A stretch of 64,000 nucleotides of DNA, taken from Azomonas tarimensis (GTDB lineage: Bacteria > Pseudomonadota > Gammaproteobacteria > Pseudomonadales > Pseudomonadaceae). A model generated the notes under the pieces. It had not been told where the DNA came from, did not search any database, and was given only the letters and a program-made list of their open reading frames with translations. The stretch is from contig NZ_JBHRXZ010000018.1 of NCBI RefSeq assembly GCF_042648805.1, forward strand, positions 1 to 64,000, read 5' to 3'. This document shows, piece by piece, positions 32,897 to 39,958 of the stretch. A program made the translations under genes and the position numbers. Within the stretch, counting starts at the first letter, position 1. Every line of letters starts with the position of its first letter.

Positions 32897-33496
32897 TCAA
32901 TGAATGAACAACAAGGCAAGCAGGAGCGGTATCACCAGGCCCAGGCCCACCAGGGGCCAGGTGGTGGGCCGGCCGCCAGCGTAGCGCTGGAGCAGCAACA
33001 GGCCGGACAGGCTGAACACCACGCAGGCGACGGCGAACAGATCGATGAATAGACTCCAGGCCGCGCCGGTGTGGCGGCCCTTGTGCAGGTCGTTCAGGTA
33101 GGCGACCCAGCCCCGGTCGGTGGCTTCGTATTCCAGCTCGCCGGCTTCGATGTCCAGCGCCAGCCAGGCGTCGCCGCCCGGACGCGGCAGGGCGATGTAC
33201 AGCTCACCGTCGGACCACTCCGGAGTGCGGCCAGCCAGGCGAAGGCCCAGTTCGGCCTCCAGCCAGTCGTGCAGTGCGGCGGGCAGGGGGGCATCGTCCT
33301 CTGGGGGGGCCGTCTGCAGGGGGGTGAGCAGGTGATCGGGAAGCTGGCTGACGTGGCTCGTCACCACCGGGCGTGACTCGATCTGCCCGGCATGATTGAG
33401 GGTGATGCCGGTGACAGAGAACAGAAGCATGCCGACCAGACACAGCGCGGAGCTGATCCAGTGCCATTGGCGTAGGGTGCCGAAGCGGGGTCGCAT
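32897..33496 (-). CDS. PepSY-associated membrane protein
   Basis: A 199-aa inner-membrane protein with one N-terminal helix (HWISSALCLVGMLLFSVTGITLNH), a periplasmic domain with a PepSY-like segment (DAWLALDIEAGELEYEATDRGWVAYLNDLHKGRHTG), a second helix (WSLFIDLFAVACVVFSLSGLLLL) and a third (WPLVGLGLVIPLLLALLFIH). Conserved histidines at the helix ends (HW near the start, NH, LHKGRH) could hold haem or another redox centre, as proposed for related ferric reductases. It is the first gene of the operon. I used MRPRFGTLRQWHW as the start, against 26 further upstream codons. A Fur-box-like sequence lies about 100 bp upstream. Confidence 0.82.
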   Translation of the reverse strand: MRPRFGTLRQWHWISSALCLVGMLLFSVTGITLNHAGQIESRPVVTSHVSQLPDHLLTPLQTAPPEDDAPLPAALHDWLEAELGLRLAGRTPEWSDGELYIALPRPGGDAWLALDIEAGELEYEATDRGWVAYLNDLHKGRHTGAAWSLFIDLFAVACVVFSLSGLLLLQRYAGGRPTTWPLVGLGLVIPLLLALLFIH

Positions 33497-33594
33497 CGGG
33501 GTATCGCTCCTGTCCGAGAAAAGGACCCGCCTTACTGGCGAGTGGTTGAAATGGCAGAATCTTAAGGGTGCCATCGGGTTAATGGTAAAAATTT

Positions 33595-33613
33595 ACTAAC
33601 AATATACATTCTC
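33595..33613. promoter_or_regulatory. Fur-box-like sequence upstream of the PepSY-reductase operon
   Basis: On the minus strand GAGAATGTATATTGTTAGT matches the 19-bp Fur consensus GATAATGATAATCATTATC at 12 positions, in an AT-rich patch about 100 bp before the PepSY gene. It is weaker than the two receptor Fur boxes. Confidence 0.45.
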
Positions 33614-33633
33614 GTTAGCCTCGCCGGGAGGTG

Positions 33634-33652
33634 GCCGGGCGCAGCGCCCGGC
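33634..33652 (-). terminator. Hairpin downstream of the first CirA-like receptor gene
   Basis: GCCGGGCGC (33634-33642) and GCGCCCGGC (33644-33652) form a near-perfect palindrome 113 bp after the receptor stop codon at 33765. There is no T-run, so termination is uncertain. Confidence 0.3.
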
Positions 33653-33764
33653 AGGGGATTGAAAACGTGGCGGGTGGAAAGCCGGGACGGTTGCCACGGG
33701 ATTTCATGGGCCTTCTGGAAATGGCCGCAGCAGAGACCGGAGTGACCGCCAAGTGGCCGACTGC

Positions 33765-36155
33765 TCAGAATGCAGCGTTCAGACTGAGCCAGAAGCTGCG
33801 CGCCTTGTCCTTGTTGTTGTAATCGTCCAGGTAGCTGGGTTGCCAGCCGTTGAGGCAGGCGTTGCCGCTGGTGCAGGAGACGAAGTCGGTCTGGTAGCTG
33901 GTGAAGTCCTGGTTCAGCAGGTTATCGATGCGCCCGGTCACGGTGAAGTGATCGTTGACCCTGTAGCTGGCGCCCAGGTGGAACACCTCGTAATCCTTGT
34001 AATAGGCATGCTTGTCATTGATCTGCCCGCGATAGCGCTTGGAGCGGGCCTCCATGCCCAGGTACAGGTTCAGGCTGGGCAGGACCTGCCAGTCCAGGGT
34101 CGTGTTCAGCATGTGCTTGGCGGTCTGGTTCAGCGGCTGGCCCTTGTTGGCGCCACTCTTCTGCTCGCTGTCGGTGTAGGTGTAGTTGCCGCGCAGCGAC
34201 CAGGCACTCGCGATCTGCCAGCGGCCGGCCAGCTCGACGCCCTGGATCACCACCTCGTCGATGTTGGTCTTGCGGCTCGAGGTGGTGTAGCCCAGGTCCT
34301 CGTACTCGCCCACCTCGGAGCACGCCAGGCCAGTGCCGGACCCGCAGGGCTGGGAACTGATCTTGTCCTCGAAGTTATTGTGGAACAGGGTGGCGTTGAA
34401 GCTGTGACGGTTCGGATGGTTCCAGTAGATCGCCACCTCGGTGTTCTGGCTGGTTTCCGGCTTCAGGTTGGGGTTGCCGTACATCGGGGAGGTTCCCTGA
34501 CTGCCGAAGCCGACGACGCCGCCATACAGGTCGGTGGTCTTGGGCGTCTTGTAGCCTGTGGAAACCCCGCCCTTCAGGGTCCACTGGGGCGCCAGCCTGT
34601 ATACGCCATACAGGCGCGGCGAGAGATGGCCGCCGAATTCCTGATGATGATCGTTGCGCAGGCCGGCCGTCAGCGTGAAGGCCTCGGTGGGGGTCCAGCT
34701 GTCTTCTGCGAAGAGCGCCCACATCTTGTGGTCCTGCACCTTGCCCGTCGCCCCGGCCTCCATGCCGAAGATATCGTCCTTCAGCTCGCCGTCGATGACC
34801 TGTCCGCCAACCACGAGCAGATGGTCGCCCGCCAGGTCGTACAGGGGAATGTTGAGGTTGGCGTCCAGGGTGTACTGATTGCTTTGCAGGGTACGTTTGC
34901 GGCGCGGCAGGAAGGTACTTTCGGCAATGGCTTTGCGCTCGGCCTCGGAGAGGCCCGCATAAGGACCTGTACCTTGGACCATCTGCAACAGTTGCTGTCG
35001 CTCCTCCACGGTGAAAGGCATGGTGCGGCCTTTGTTGTCCGTCTCGATGTAAGACAGGCTGACAAAGCTGCTGCCGAAGTCCCAATTGCCCTCGTGGGAA
35101 ACGGACCAGGCGTCGCGGGTGAAGACCTGCTCGTCCAGATAGCCCACCCGGGGATTGGCGCGCGGGGCCCAGGTGCCGCCGCTGGCCGTACAGGCGCTGG
35201 CGTTGTTGCCGGTGCCCCCGAGGCACACATTGCCTGAGGCCCAGATGGTGCTGATGCTGTCTACCGTACCGAGCGGGTAGCTGGTGCTACCGGTCACTGG
35301 ATCGAACACCGGTTCGTTGTTGTAGTTCTGCTTCGATTTGTCGAAGTCGAAGGTGATGCGCTGCCGTTCATCCGGCGTGAGGTACAGGCTCAGGCCATAG
35401 GCTGTATTGGCGTTATCCACGGTCTTGCCGCCACCACCAAAGCCCAGGCTGCGGGGATGCATCGTCCCGTCCGGCGCCACGGCAGGGTCGTACTGTGGCG
35501 TGGATGCGTCCCGATCGTAGCGGCTACCGCGCAGACTCACGCCCAGCAGGCCCGGCAGCAGTGGGCCGCGCACGCTGAAATCGGTGGTCCTGTCATTGCC
35601 GAAGTCGTTGTTGGACTGGAAGGTGCGCCCGTGGGTGACCGAACCGCTCCACTTGGTGATGTCCTTCTTGGTGATGATGTTGATCACGCCGCCCATGGCG
35701 TCGGCGCCGTACAGGGTGGACGCCGGGCCCCGGATCACCTCGATGCGCTCGACGGCGTCCAGCGGTGGGATGTGGTTGAACTGGTTTCCTCCGAAGCTGT
35801 TCGGGTAGATGTCCCCGTGGTTGTTCTGGCGCCTGCCGTCGATGAGGATCAGGGTGTAGTCGGAGCCCATGCCACGCATGCTGATGGTCTTCTGCCCGGT
35901 CTTGTCGGAGGTCTCGCCCACGTCCACGCCTTCCAGGTCGCGAATGGCGTCGATCAGGGTGACGTAGGGCTTGCGCCTCAGATCTTCTTCCGTCACCACG
36001 CTGATGCTCGCTGGCGCGTCGGTGATCTTCTGCTCGAATCCAGCGGCGGTGACCACTATGGTGTCGAGCGAGAGGGTATCGGACTGGGCCAGGGCGCCGA
36101 GACTGCAGGTGAATAGAGTGCCTGCGACCGAGGTGCGATTCATCAGCGTTGCCAT
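33765..36155 (-). CDS. TonB-dependent siderophore receptor (CirA/FepA-like), copy 1
   Basis: A 796-aa outer-membrane receptor. Signal peptide MATLMNRTSVAGTLFTCSLGALAQ, TonB-box region SLDTIVVTAAGFEQKITDAPASISVVTEEDL, plug motifs DLEGVDVGETSDKTGQKTISMRGMGSDYTLILIDGRRQNN and VERIEVIRGPASTLYGADAMGGVINIITKK, then a 22-strand barrel ending in SFWLSLNAAF. The plug is of the CirA/FepA catecholate group. A good ribosome binding site (CAAGGAGAACGC) supports the ATG at 36155; the Met four codons on is also possible. A strong Fur box lies about 40 bp upstream. It is convergent in function, and co-oriented, with the paralogue at 36769-38994 and the reductase operon below. Confidence 0.92.
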   Translation of the reverse strand: MATLMNRTSVAGTLFTCSLGALAQSDTLSLDTIVVTAAGFEQKITDAPASISVVTEEDLRRKPYVTLIDAIRDLEGVDVGETSDKTGQKTISMRGMGSDYTLILIDGRRQNNHGDIYPNSFGGNQFNHIPPLDAVERIEVIRGPASTLYGADAMGGVINIITKKDITKWSGSVTHGRTFQSNNDFGNDRTTDFSVRGPLLPGLLGVSLRGSRYDRDASTPQYDPAVAPDGTMHPRSLGFGGGGKTVDNANTAYGLSLYLTPDERQRITFDFDKSKQNYNNEPVFDPVTGSTSYPLGTVDSISTIWASGNVCLGGTGNNASACTASGGTWAPRANPRVGYLDEQVFTRDAWSVSHEGNWDFGSSFVSLSYIETDNKGRTMPFTVEERQQLLQMVQGTGPYAGLSEAERKAIAESTFLPRRKRTLQSNQYTLDANLNIPLYDLAGDHLLVVGGQVIDGELKDDIFGMEAGATGKVQDHKMWALFAEDSWTPTEAFTLTAGLRNDHHQEFGGHLSPRLYGVYRLAPQWTLKGGVSTGYKTPKTTDLYGGVVGFGSQGTSPMYGNPNLKPETSQNTEVAIYWNHPNRHSFNATLFHNNFEDKISSQPCGSGTGLACSEVGEYEDLGYTTSSRKTNIDEVVIQGVELAGRWQIASAWSLRGNYTYTDSEQKSGANKGQPLNQTAKHMLNTTLDWQVLPSLNLYLGMEARSKRYRGQINDKHAYYKDYEVFHLGASYRVNDHFTVTGRIDNLLNQDFTSYQTDFVSCTSGNACLNGWQPSYLDDYNNKDKARSFWLSLNAAF

Positions 36156-36196
36156 GCGTTCTCCTTGAACTTGGGAAGTGGATCGACCGGAAGCGT

Positions 36197-36215
36197 AATG
36201 ATAATCAATATCATT
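36197..36215. promoter_or_regulatory. Fur box upstream of TonB receptor copy 1
   Basis: AATGATAATCAATATCATT is a 19-bp palindrome (AATGATA / TATCATT) embedded in a longer AT-rich run. It matches the NATA/AT-rich 7-1-7 Fur pattern well and lies 42 bp from the receptor start codon. Confidence 0.75.
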
Positions 36216-36337
36216 ATTAATGGAAATCAAATGAGATGATTTATCGTTTATGGCTGTCAGGCTTGGCTTGCTGGAGCGCGCGCAAGGGTTTGGGGAAATA
36301 CGGCAGGCAAGGCGGCGCAAGGGCAGTGCGCGATGCA

Positions 36338-36363
36338 TAAAAAAACCGGGGCAGGGCCCCGGT
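36338..36363 (-). terminator. Rho-independent terminator (minus-strand reading)
   Basis: ACCGGGGC (36345-36352) and GCCCCGGT (36356-36363) form an 8-bp stem with a 3-base loop. Reading on the minus strand it is followed by a run of seven T. It lies downstream of the transposase remnant and upstream of receptor copy 1, so it would stop transcription coming from receptor copy 2. Confidence 0.8.
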
Positions 36364-36374
36364 TCAGGCTGATG

Positions 36375-36415
36375 ACAAACCCCCTGCTTTCGAGTGGGGG
36401 TTTGTGCTTTTGGGG
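36375..36415 (+). terminator. Second hairpin, terminator-like on the plus strand
   Basis: ACAAACCCCC (36375-36384) pairs with GGGGGTTTGT (36396-36405), followed on the plus strand by GCTTTTGGGG. With the neighbouring hairpin it forms one arm of an inverted repeat around the transposase remnant. Confidence 0.55.
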
Positions 36416-36425
36416 TTTAGCTCTT

Positions 36426-36650
36426 TCAGCGAAGCCTGTGCTCTTGCTGCCCCGGCTCACACGCCACCGATCGCTTCGGATCGACAGCGGGCCGGCCGTT
36501 ATCGGCGCAGTACAGATGTTGCGTGGCTGGGCGGATGAATTCGAAGTCGATGTGACGGGCGATCTTGCGCAGCAGATGGTCGGTGGGAACCAGCTCTTCG
36601 AGGGTCACCATTTCGAGCGCGTGCTGCTTGGGAGAGGGCTGCTTGAGCAT
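36426..36650 (-). pseudogene. N-terminal remnant of an IS1182-like transposase
   Basis: A 74-codon frame starting MLKQPSPKQHALEMVTLEELVP and continuing DHLLRKIARHIDFEFIRPATQHLYCADNGRPAVDP, which is the conserved N-terminus of IS1182-family transposases (full length about 450-500 aa). Homology stops after GRPAVDP, and the last 16 codons do not fit the family. The catalytic DDE domain is missing, so the element is dead. Family assignment is from memory of the motif LYCADNGRPA.VDP. Confidence 0.65.
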
Positions 36651-36685
36651 TGCGCCGTGCCTGAAAGAACGATGGCTCATTAAAC

Positions 36686-36748
36686 ACAAAGCCCCGGCCT
36701 TCCGGTCAGGGCTTTGTCAGCAACCTGAACCGGGGCAGGGCCCCGGTT
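36686..36748 (-). terminator. Hairpin pair downstream of TonB receptor copy 2
   Basis: Two stems: ACAAAGCCC/GGGCTTTGT (36686-36694 with 36709-36717) and AACCGGGGC/GCCCCGGTT (36728-36736 with 36740-36748). The second starts 21 bp after the receptor stop codon. The pair is an inverted copy of the hairpins at 36345-36405, on the other side of the transposase remnant. Confidence 0.6.
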
Positions 36749-36768
36749 CTGTTGGCGCAGGATCTGGA

Positions 36769-38994
36769 TCAGAAAGTGAGGTTGGCGGACAGCCAGAGGC
36801 GACGGCCTTCTTCGATGGTGCCGGTGGTGGCAGCGGCAATCTGAGTGTAATCCGAAGCCCAGCCCACCGCGCCGGTGTTGGTGGTGTAGTAACGACCGGA
36901 CGTGAAGTCCTTGTCGAACAGGTTGAAGATGGTGGCGTTGAGGGTCACGTTCTCGCTGGCGCGGAAGGAGCCGCCCAGGTGGAATACCTGGTAGGCCTTG
37001 AGATCGCCGGCGGCATCGTACAATGCCTGGTTAGCCGCAGTGAGGTTCTCGTAACGATCGGTGAAGCGCGCCCGCTCGCCACGATACTCCCCCTTGAACC
37101 AGAGGGTGGTGCGATGGTTGGCCTCCCAGCTCAGACGCAGGTGGGCCATGTGCTCCGGCGTGTTGGTCAGCGGAGCCCCACGGTTGGCGCCGCTCTTTTG
37201 CTCGCTGTCGGTGTAAGTGTAGTTGGCGGCGATCGCCCAGGCGGGCGCGAACTCCCAACGGCCAGCCAGTTCAATGCCCTTGGTGACAGCCTCGTCGATG
37301 TTGATCTGCTGACCGAAGTTCTGCTGCGTGAACGCGCCGTAGCTGATGCAGCCCGGCTGGTTGGGCGCCACGCTCCAGTTGCAGTTGGGGATCGGCGTGC
37401 CGGTGTCGATCTTGTCCTTGAACTCGTTGTGGAACAGCGTGGCGTTGGCGCTGAATCCGGCCAGGTTGTCGTAATAGGCGCCAAATTCGGTGTTGGTGGT
37501 GATTTCCGGGTCGAGGTTCGGGCTGCCGATGGTGATGGTCTGGCCCTGGGCAGTGACACCATTGATGCCGTTGTGCAGCTGGTTAAGGGTCGGAGTCTTG
37601 TAGCCGCGGCTGACGCCACCTTTCAGAGTCCAGCTGTCATTGGCGTTCCACACGAGATAGGCGCGGGGGCTGACATGGCCACCGAAAGCCTCGTGATCTT
37701 CATAACGGGCTCCCAGGGTCAACGCCAGGTCGTCACGCAGACGCCATTCGTCCTCAAGGAACAGGGCCCAGGATGTCTGCTCGAAGTCTTCCCCGGCGAT
37801 GCCATCGGTGACCTTGGCATCCCACCACTGGCCACCCACGGTGACCACATGGGCCTGGCCGACCGGAGCTGTCAGCTTGGAGTCGAGGACCAGATCGGTG
37901 GATTTCAGCTCGCGGTCGCTACCGCCGACGATGCCCGGGTAGCCGGTGTAGGCGACACCGACCGTGCCGGGAATGGTCCGGCCGATGGTTTCGGTGGTGT
38001 TGTGGGTGAGGCTGCTGACCAGGGTGCCGATGGCGAAGCGGCCGGTGTGGCTCAAGGCCCACTGATCTCGCTCGAAACGCAGCTCGTCGTCGTAGCCGTT
38101 GGCGACGGTAGGCGCGAGGGTGGTGCAACCGGTGACCGCGTTGCCGCTGGTGCGGCCGTCAAGGGTGCCAAGCTGGCAGTCGTCGTTGTTGTAAACCTGG
38201 CGGCCGCGCTCATAGTCCAGGGAAATGTCGTGGGCGTCGCTGGGCGTCAGGGTCAGGCGGCCACCGAGCACGTGGTTGCGACCTTCCACCGGCGAAGCGC
38301 CGCGCTTGCTGACAGCGGTGTCGTTGTCGAAGGTCAGGTCGGAAGCGGCGCGGTCGTAAAGACTGCCGCGCAATTGCAGGCCGAGCAGGCCTTCTACCAG
38401 TGGGCCGCTGGCGAACAGGCTGGTGTTGCTGGTATCGCCGTAGTCGCGGTTCTCCTGGAAGGTGTGATCCAGGCTGACCGAGGCGCCCCATTCGCTGGCG
38501 ACCTTCTTGGTAATGATGTTCACCACGCCGCCCATGGCATCGGAGCCGTAGAGGGTCGACATCGGACCGCGGATGACTTCGATGCGCTCGATGGCTGCCA
38601 TCGGCGGGATGAAGCTGGTGGAGGTCTCATTGAACCCGTTGGGGGTGATGTTGCCAGCAGTGTTCTGCCTGCGTCCGTCGATGAGGACCAGGGTGTAGTC
38701 GCTGGGCATGCCACGGATGCTGATGTTCAGTCCGCCTGTCTTGCCCGCGCCCTGGCGCACATCGATGCCTTCCACATCCTCCAGCGCCTCGGCCAGGTTG
38801 CTGTAGCGCCTCTGCTGCAGATCTTCCTGCGACAGCACGCTGATGCTGGCCGGGGCCTCGGTGATCTTTTGCTCGAAGCCCGATGCGGTGACGACCATAT
38901 TGTCCAGCGCGACCCTTTCGGACTGTGCCATGACACCAAGGCTGCATCCCAGCAATGCCGTGGCGAGGGCGCTGCGCGTATAAGGAATATTCAT
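36769..38994 (-). CDS. TonB-dependent siderophore receptor (CirA/FepA-like), copy 2
   Basis: A 741-aa outer-membrane receptor with signal peptide MNIPYTRSALATALLGCSLGVMAQ. The TonB-box and plug region (VALDNMVVTASGFEQKITEAPASISVLSQEDL, VEGIDVRQGAGKTGGLNISIRGMPSDYTLVLIDGRRQN, IERIEVIRGPMSTLYGSDAMGGVVNIITKK) closely parallels copy 1, as do the barrel segments SEQKSGANRG, YKTPTLNQL and ATLFHNEFKDKI. It ends in LWLSANLTF. The two are clear paralogues of different ages or specificities. The ATG at 38994 gives a proper signal peptide. A near-perfect Fur box sits 33 bp upstream. Confidence 0.93.
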   Translation of the reverse strand: MNIPYTRSALATALLGCSLGVMAQSERVALDNMVVTASGFEQKITEAPASISVLSQEDLQQRRYSNLAEALEDVEGIDVRQGAGKTGGLNISIRGMPSDYTLVLIDGRRQNTAGNITPNGFNETSTSFIPPMAAIERIEVIRGPMSTLYGSDAMGGVVNIITKKVASEWGASVSLDHTFQENRDYGDTSNTSLFASGPLVEGLLGLQLRGSLYDRAASDLTFDNDTAVSKRGASPVEGRNHVLGGRLTLTPSDAHDISLDYERGRQVYNNDDCQLGTLDGRTSGNAVTGCTTLAPTVANGYDDELRFERDQWALSHTGRFAIGTLVSSLTHNTTETIGRTIPGTVGVAYTGYPGIVGGSDRELKSTDLVLDSKLTAPVGQAHVVTVGGQWWDAKVTDGIAGEDFEQTSWALFLEDEWRLRDDLALTLGARYEDHEAFGGHVSPRAYLVWNANDSWTLKGGVSRGYKTPTLNQLHNGINGVTAQGQTITIGSPNLDPEITTNTEFGAYYDNLAGFSANATLFHNEFKDKIDTGTPIPNCNWSVAPNQPGCISYGAFTQQNFGQQINIDEAVTKGIELAGRWEFAPAWAIAANYTYTDSEQKSGANRGAPLTNTPEHMAHLRLSWEANHRTTLWFKGEYRGERARFTDRYENLTAANQALYDAAGDLKAYQVFHLGGSFRASENVTLNATIFNLFDKDFTSGRYYTTNTGAVGWASDYTQIAAATTGTIEEGRRLWLSANLTF

Positions 38995-39026
38995 GACCGC
39001 TCCTTGCATCAATAGAGATTCTGATA

Positions 39027-39045
39027 ACCAATGATAATCATTATC
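39027..39045. promoter_or_regulatory. Fur box upstream of TonB receptor copy 2
   Basis: ACCAATGATAATCATTATC matches 16 of 19 positions of the Fur consensus GATAATGATAATCATTATC, with the last 16 bases identical. It lies 33 bp upstream of the start codon, where Fur would block the promoter. Confidence 0.85.
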
Positions 39046-39097
39046 AATCATAGATGTAAAGACTGTAAGCTTTTGCGACTGGCTCAGAGGTTAGGGG

Positions 39098-39119
39098 TGC
39101 CAGGCTCCAGGGCCTGGCA
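39098..39119 (-). terminator. Hairpin downstream of the SIMPL-domain gene
   Basis: TGCCAGGC (39098-39105) and GCCTGGCA (39112-39119) form a perfect 8-bp stem with a 6-base loop, 10 bp after the stop codon of the SIMPL gene. It lacks a T-run. Confidence 0.4.
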
Positions 39120-39128
39120 GGGGCGCCG

Positions 39129-39824
39129 CTAGGGCATCGTGACTTCGATGACGCCGTCGGCGCTGAGAGTGAGTTGCTGTGTGCCGGCTTCCACTTCCGG
39201 GCTGAGCATTTCAAGGCGGTCGGCTTTCATCGCAGTGCTGCGCAGCATGGGTTGGAAACCGCCGCCGCTGTTGAGGTTGAGGCTCACCAGCCGATAGTCG
39301 GTGCCGCCAAGGGCCTCGGTAGCGAGCTGGGCGCGCGCCTGGAAGGCGGCAACGGCGTCCTTGAGCATGGCGTCTTCGTTTTGCTGGCGCACTGCGTTCG
39401 ACACGCTGAAATGCATCCCACCCATGTTCAGGCTGCCCATGAGGTTGCCGGTCAGTTTGGACAGGGCCGTGAAGTCGCCGCTTTCCAGGCGCAGTTCGGC
39501 ACGCTCGCGCCAGCCGGTGATGACGCCGCGCTCGCCGTCATACATGGGGTAGCTGTTGCGGCTGCCGGTGGCGACCGTGACGCCCTGGGTCTTGCGGGCG
39601 GTCTCCAGGGCCTGGTTGAGGGTACGAGTGATCTGGTTCGCCAGGCGGGCCGGGTCGGTATCCTGCGCCTCACTGAAGAGGGTGACGTGCATGCGGTCGT
39701 GAGCAATCTCGTTGCTCACCTCGGCGCGCAAGGCGACCTGGTTGTAACGGGGCTCGGCCATGAGGGAGGGGCTGGCGAGTATCGCCAGCAGCAGCGAACA
39801 GCCAAGCAGGGGGCGGGCAAGCAT
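39129..39824 (-). CDS. Exported SIMPL (DUF541) domain protein
   Basis: A 231-aa periplasmic or outer-membrane-associated protein: signal peptide MLARPLLGCSLLLAILASPSLMAEP followed by one SIMPL domain (VSNEIAHDRMHVTLFSEAQDTDPARLANQITRTLNQALE, GSRNSYPMYDGERGVITGWRERAELRLES, ending with VIEVTMP). SIMPL proteins have a BP26-like fold and an envelope location; their function is mostly unknown, with links to oxidative stress in some bacteria. It is divergent from roxS (134 bp). The order SIMPL-roxS-roxR is, as I recall, kept in P. aeruginosa (PA4495-4493). Confidence 0.85.
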   Translation of the reverse strand: MLARPLLGCSLLLAILASPSLMAEPRYNQVALRAEVSNEIAHDRMHVTLFSEAQDTDPARLANQITRTLNQALETARKTQGVTVATGSRNSYPMYDGERGVITGWRERAELRLESGDFTALSKLTGNLMGSLNMGGMHFSVSNAVRQQNEDAMLKDAVAAFQARAQLATEALGGTDYRLVSLNLNSGGGFQPMLRSTAMKADRLEMLSPEVEAGTQQLTLSADGVIEVTMP

Positions 39825-39958
39825 CGGAATTCTCCATCGAAAGACTCGCGCTGACTCTAGCCTATTTTGCCGGTGAATCCTTGCTGCGTCCCTTTGCCGC
39901 ACGAAGCCGGGCTGCCGGCGGCCTTGGTTATACTCGCCCGCTTGCTTGGGAGAGCTCC

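Noticed and set aside
36426..36650. A functional insertion sequence
   Set aside because: Only the first 60 or so transposase codons remain; the catalytic domain and recognisable ends are missing.
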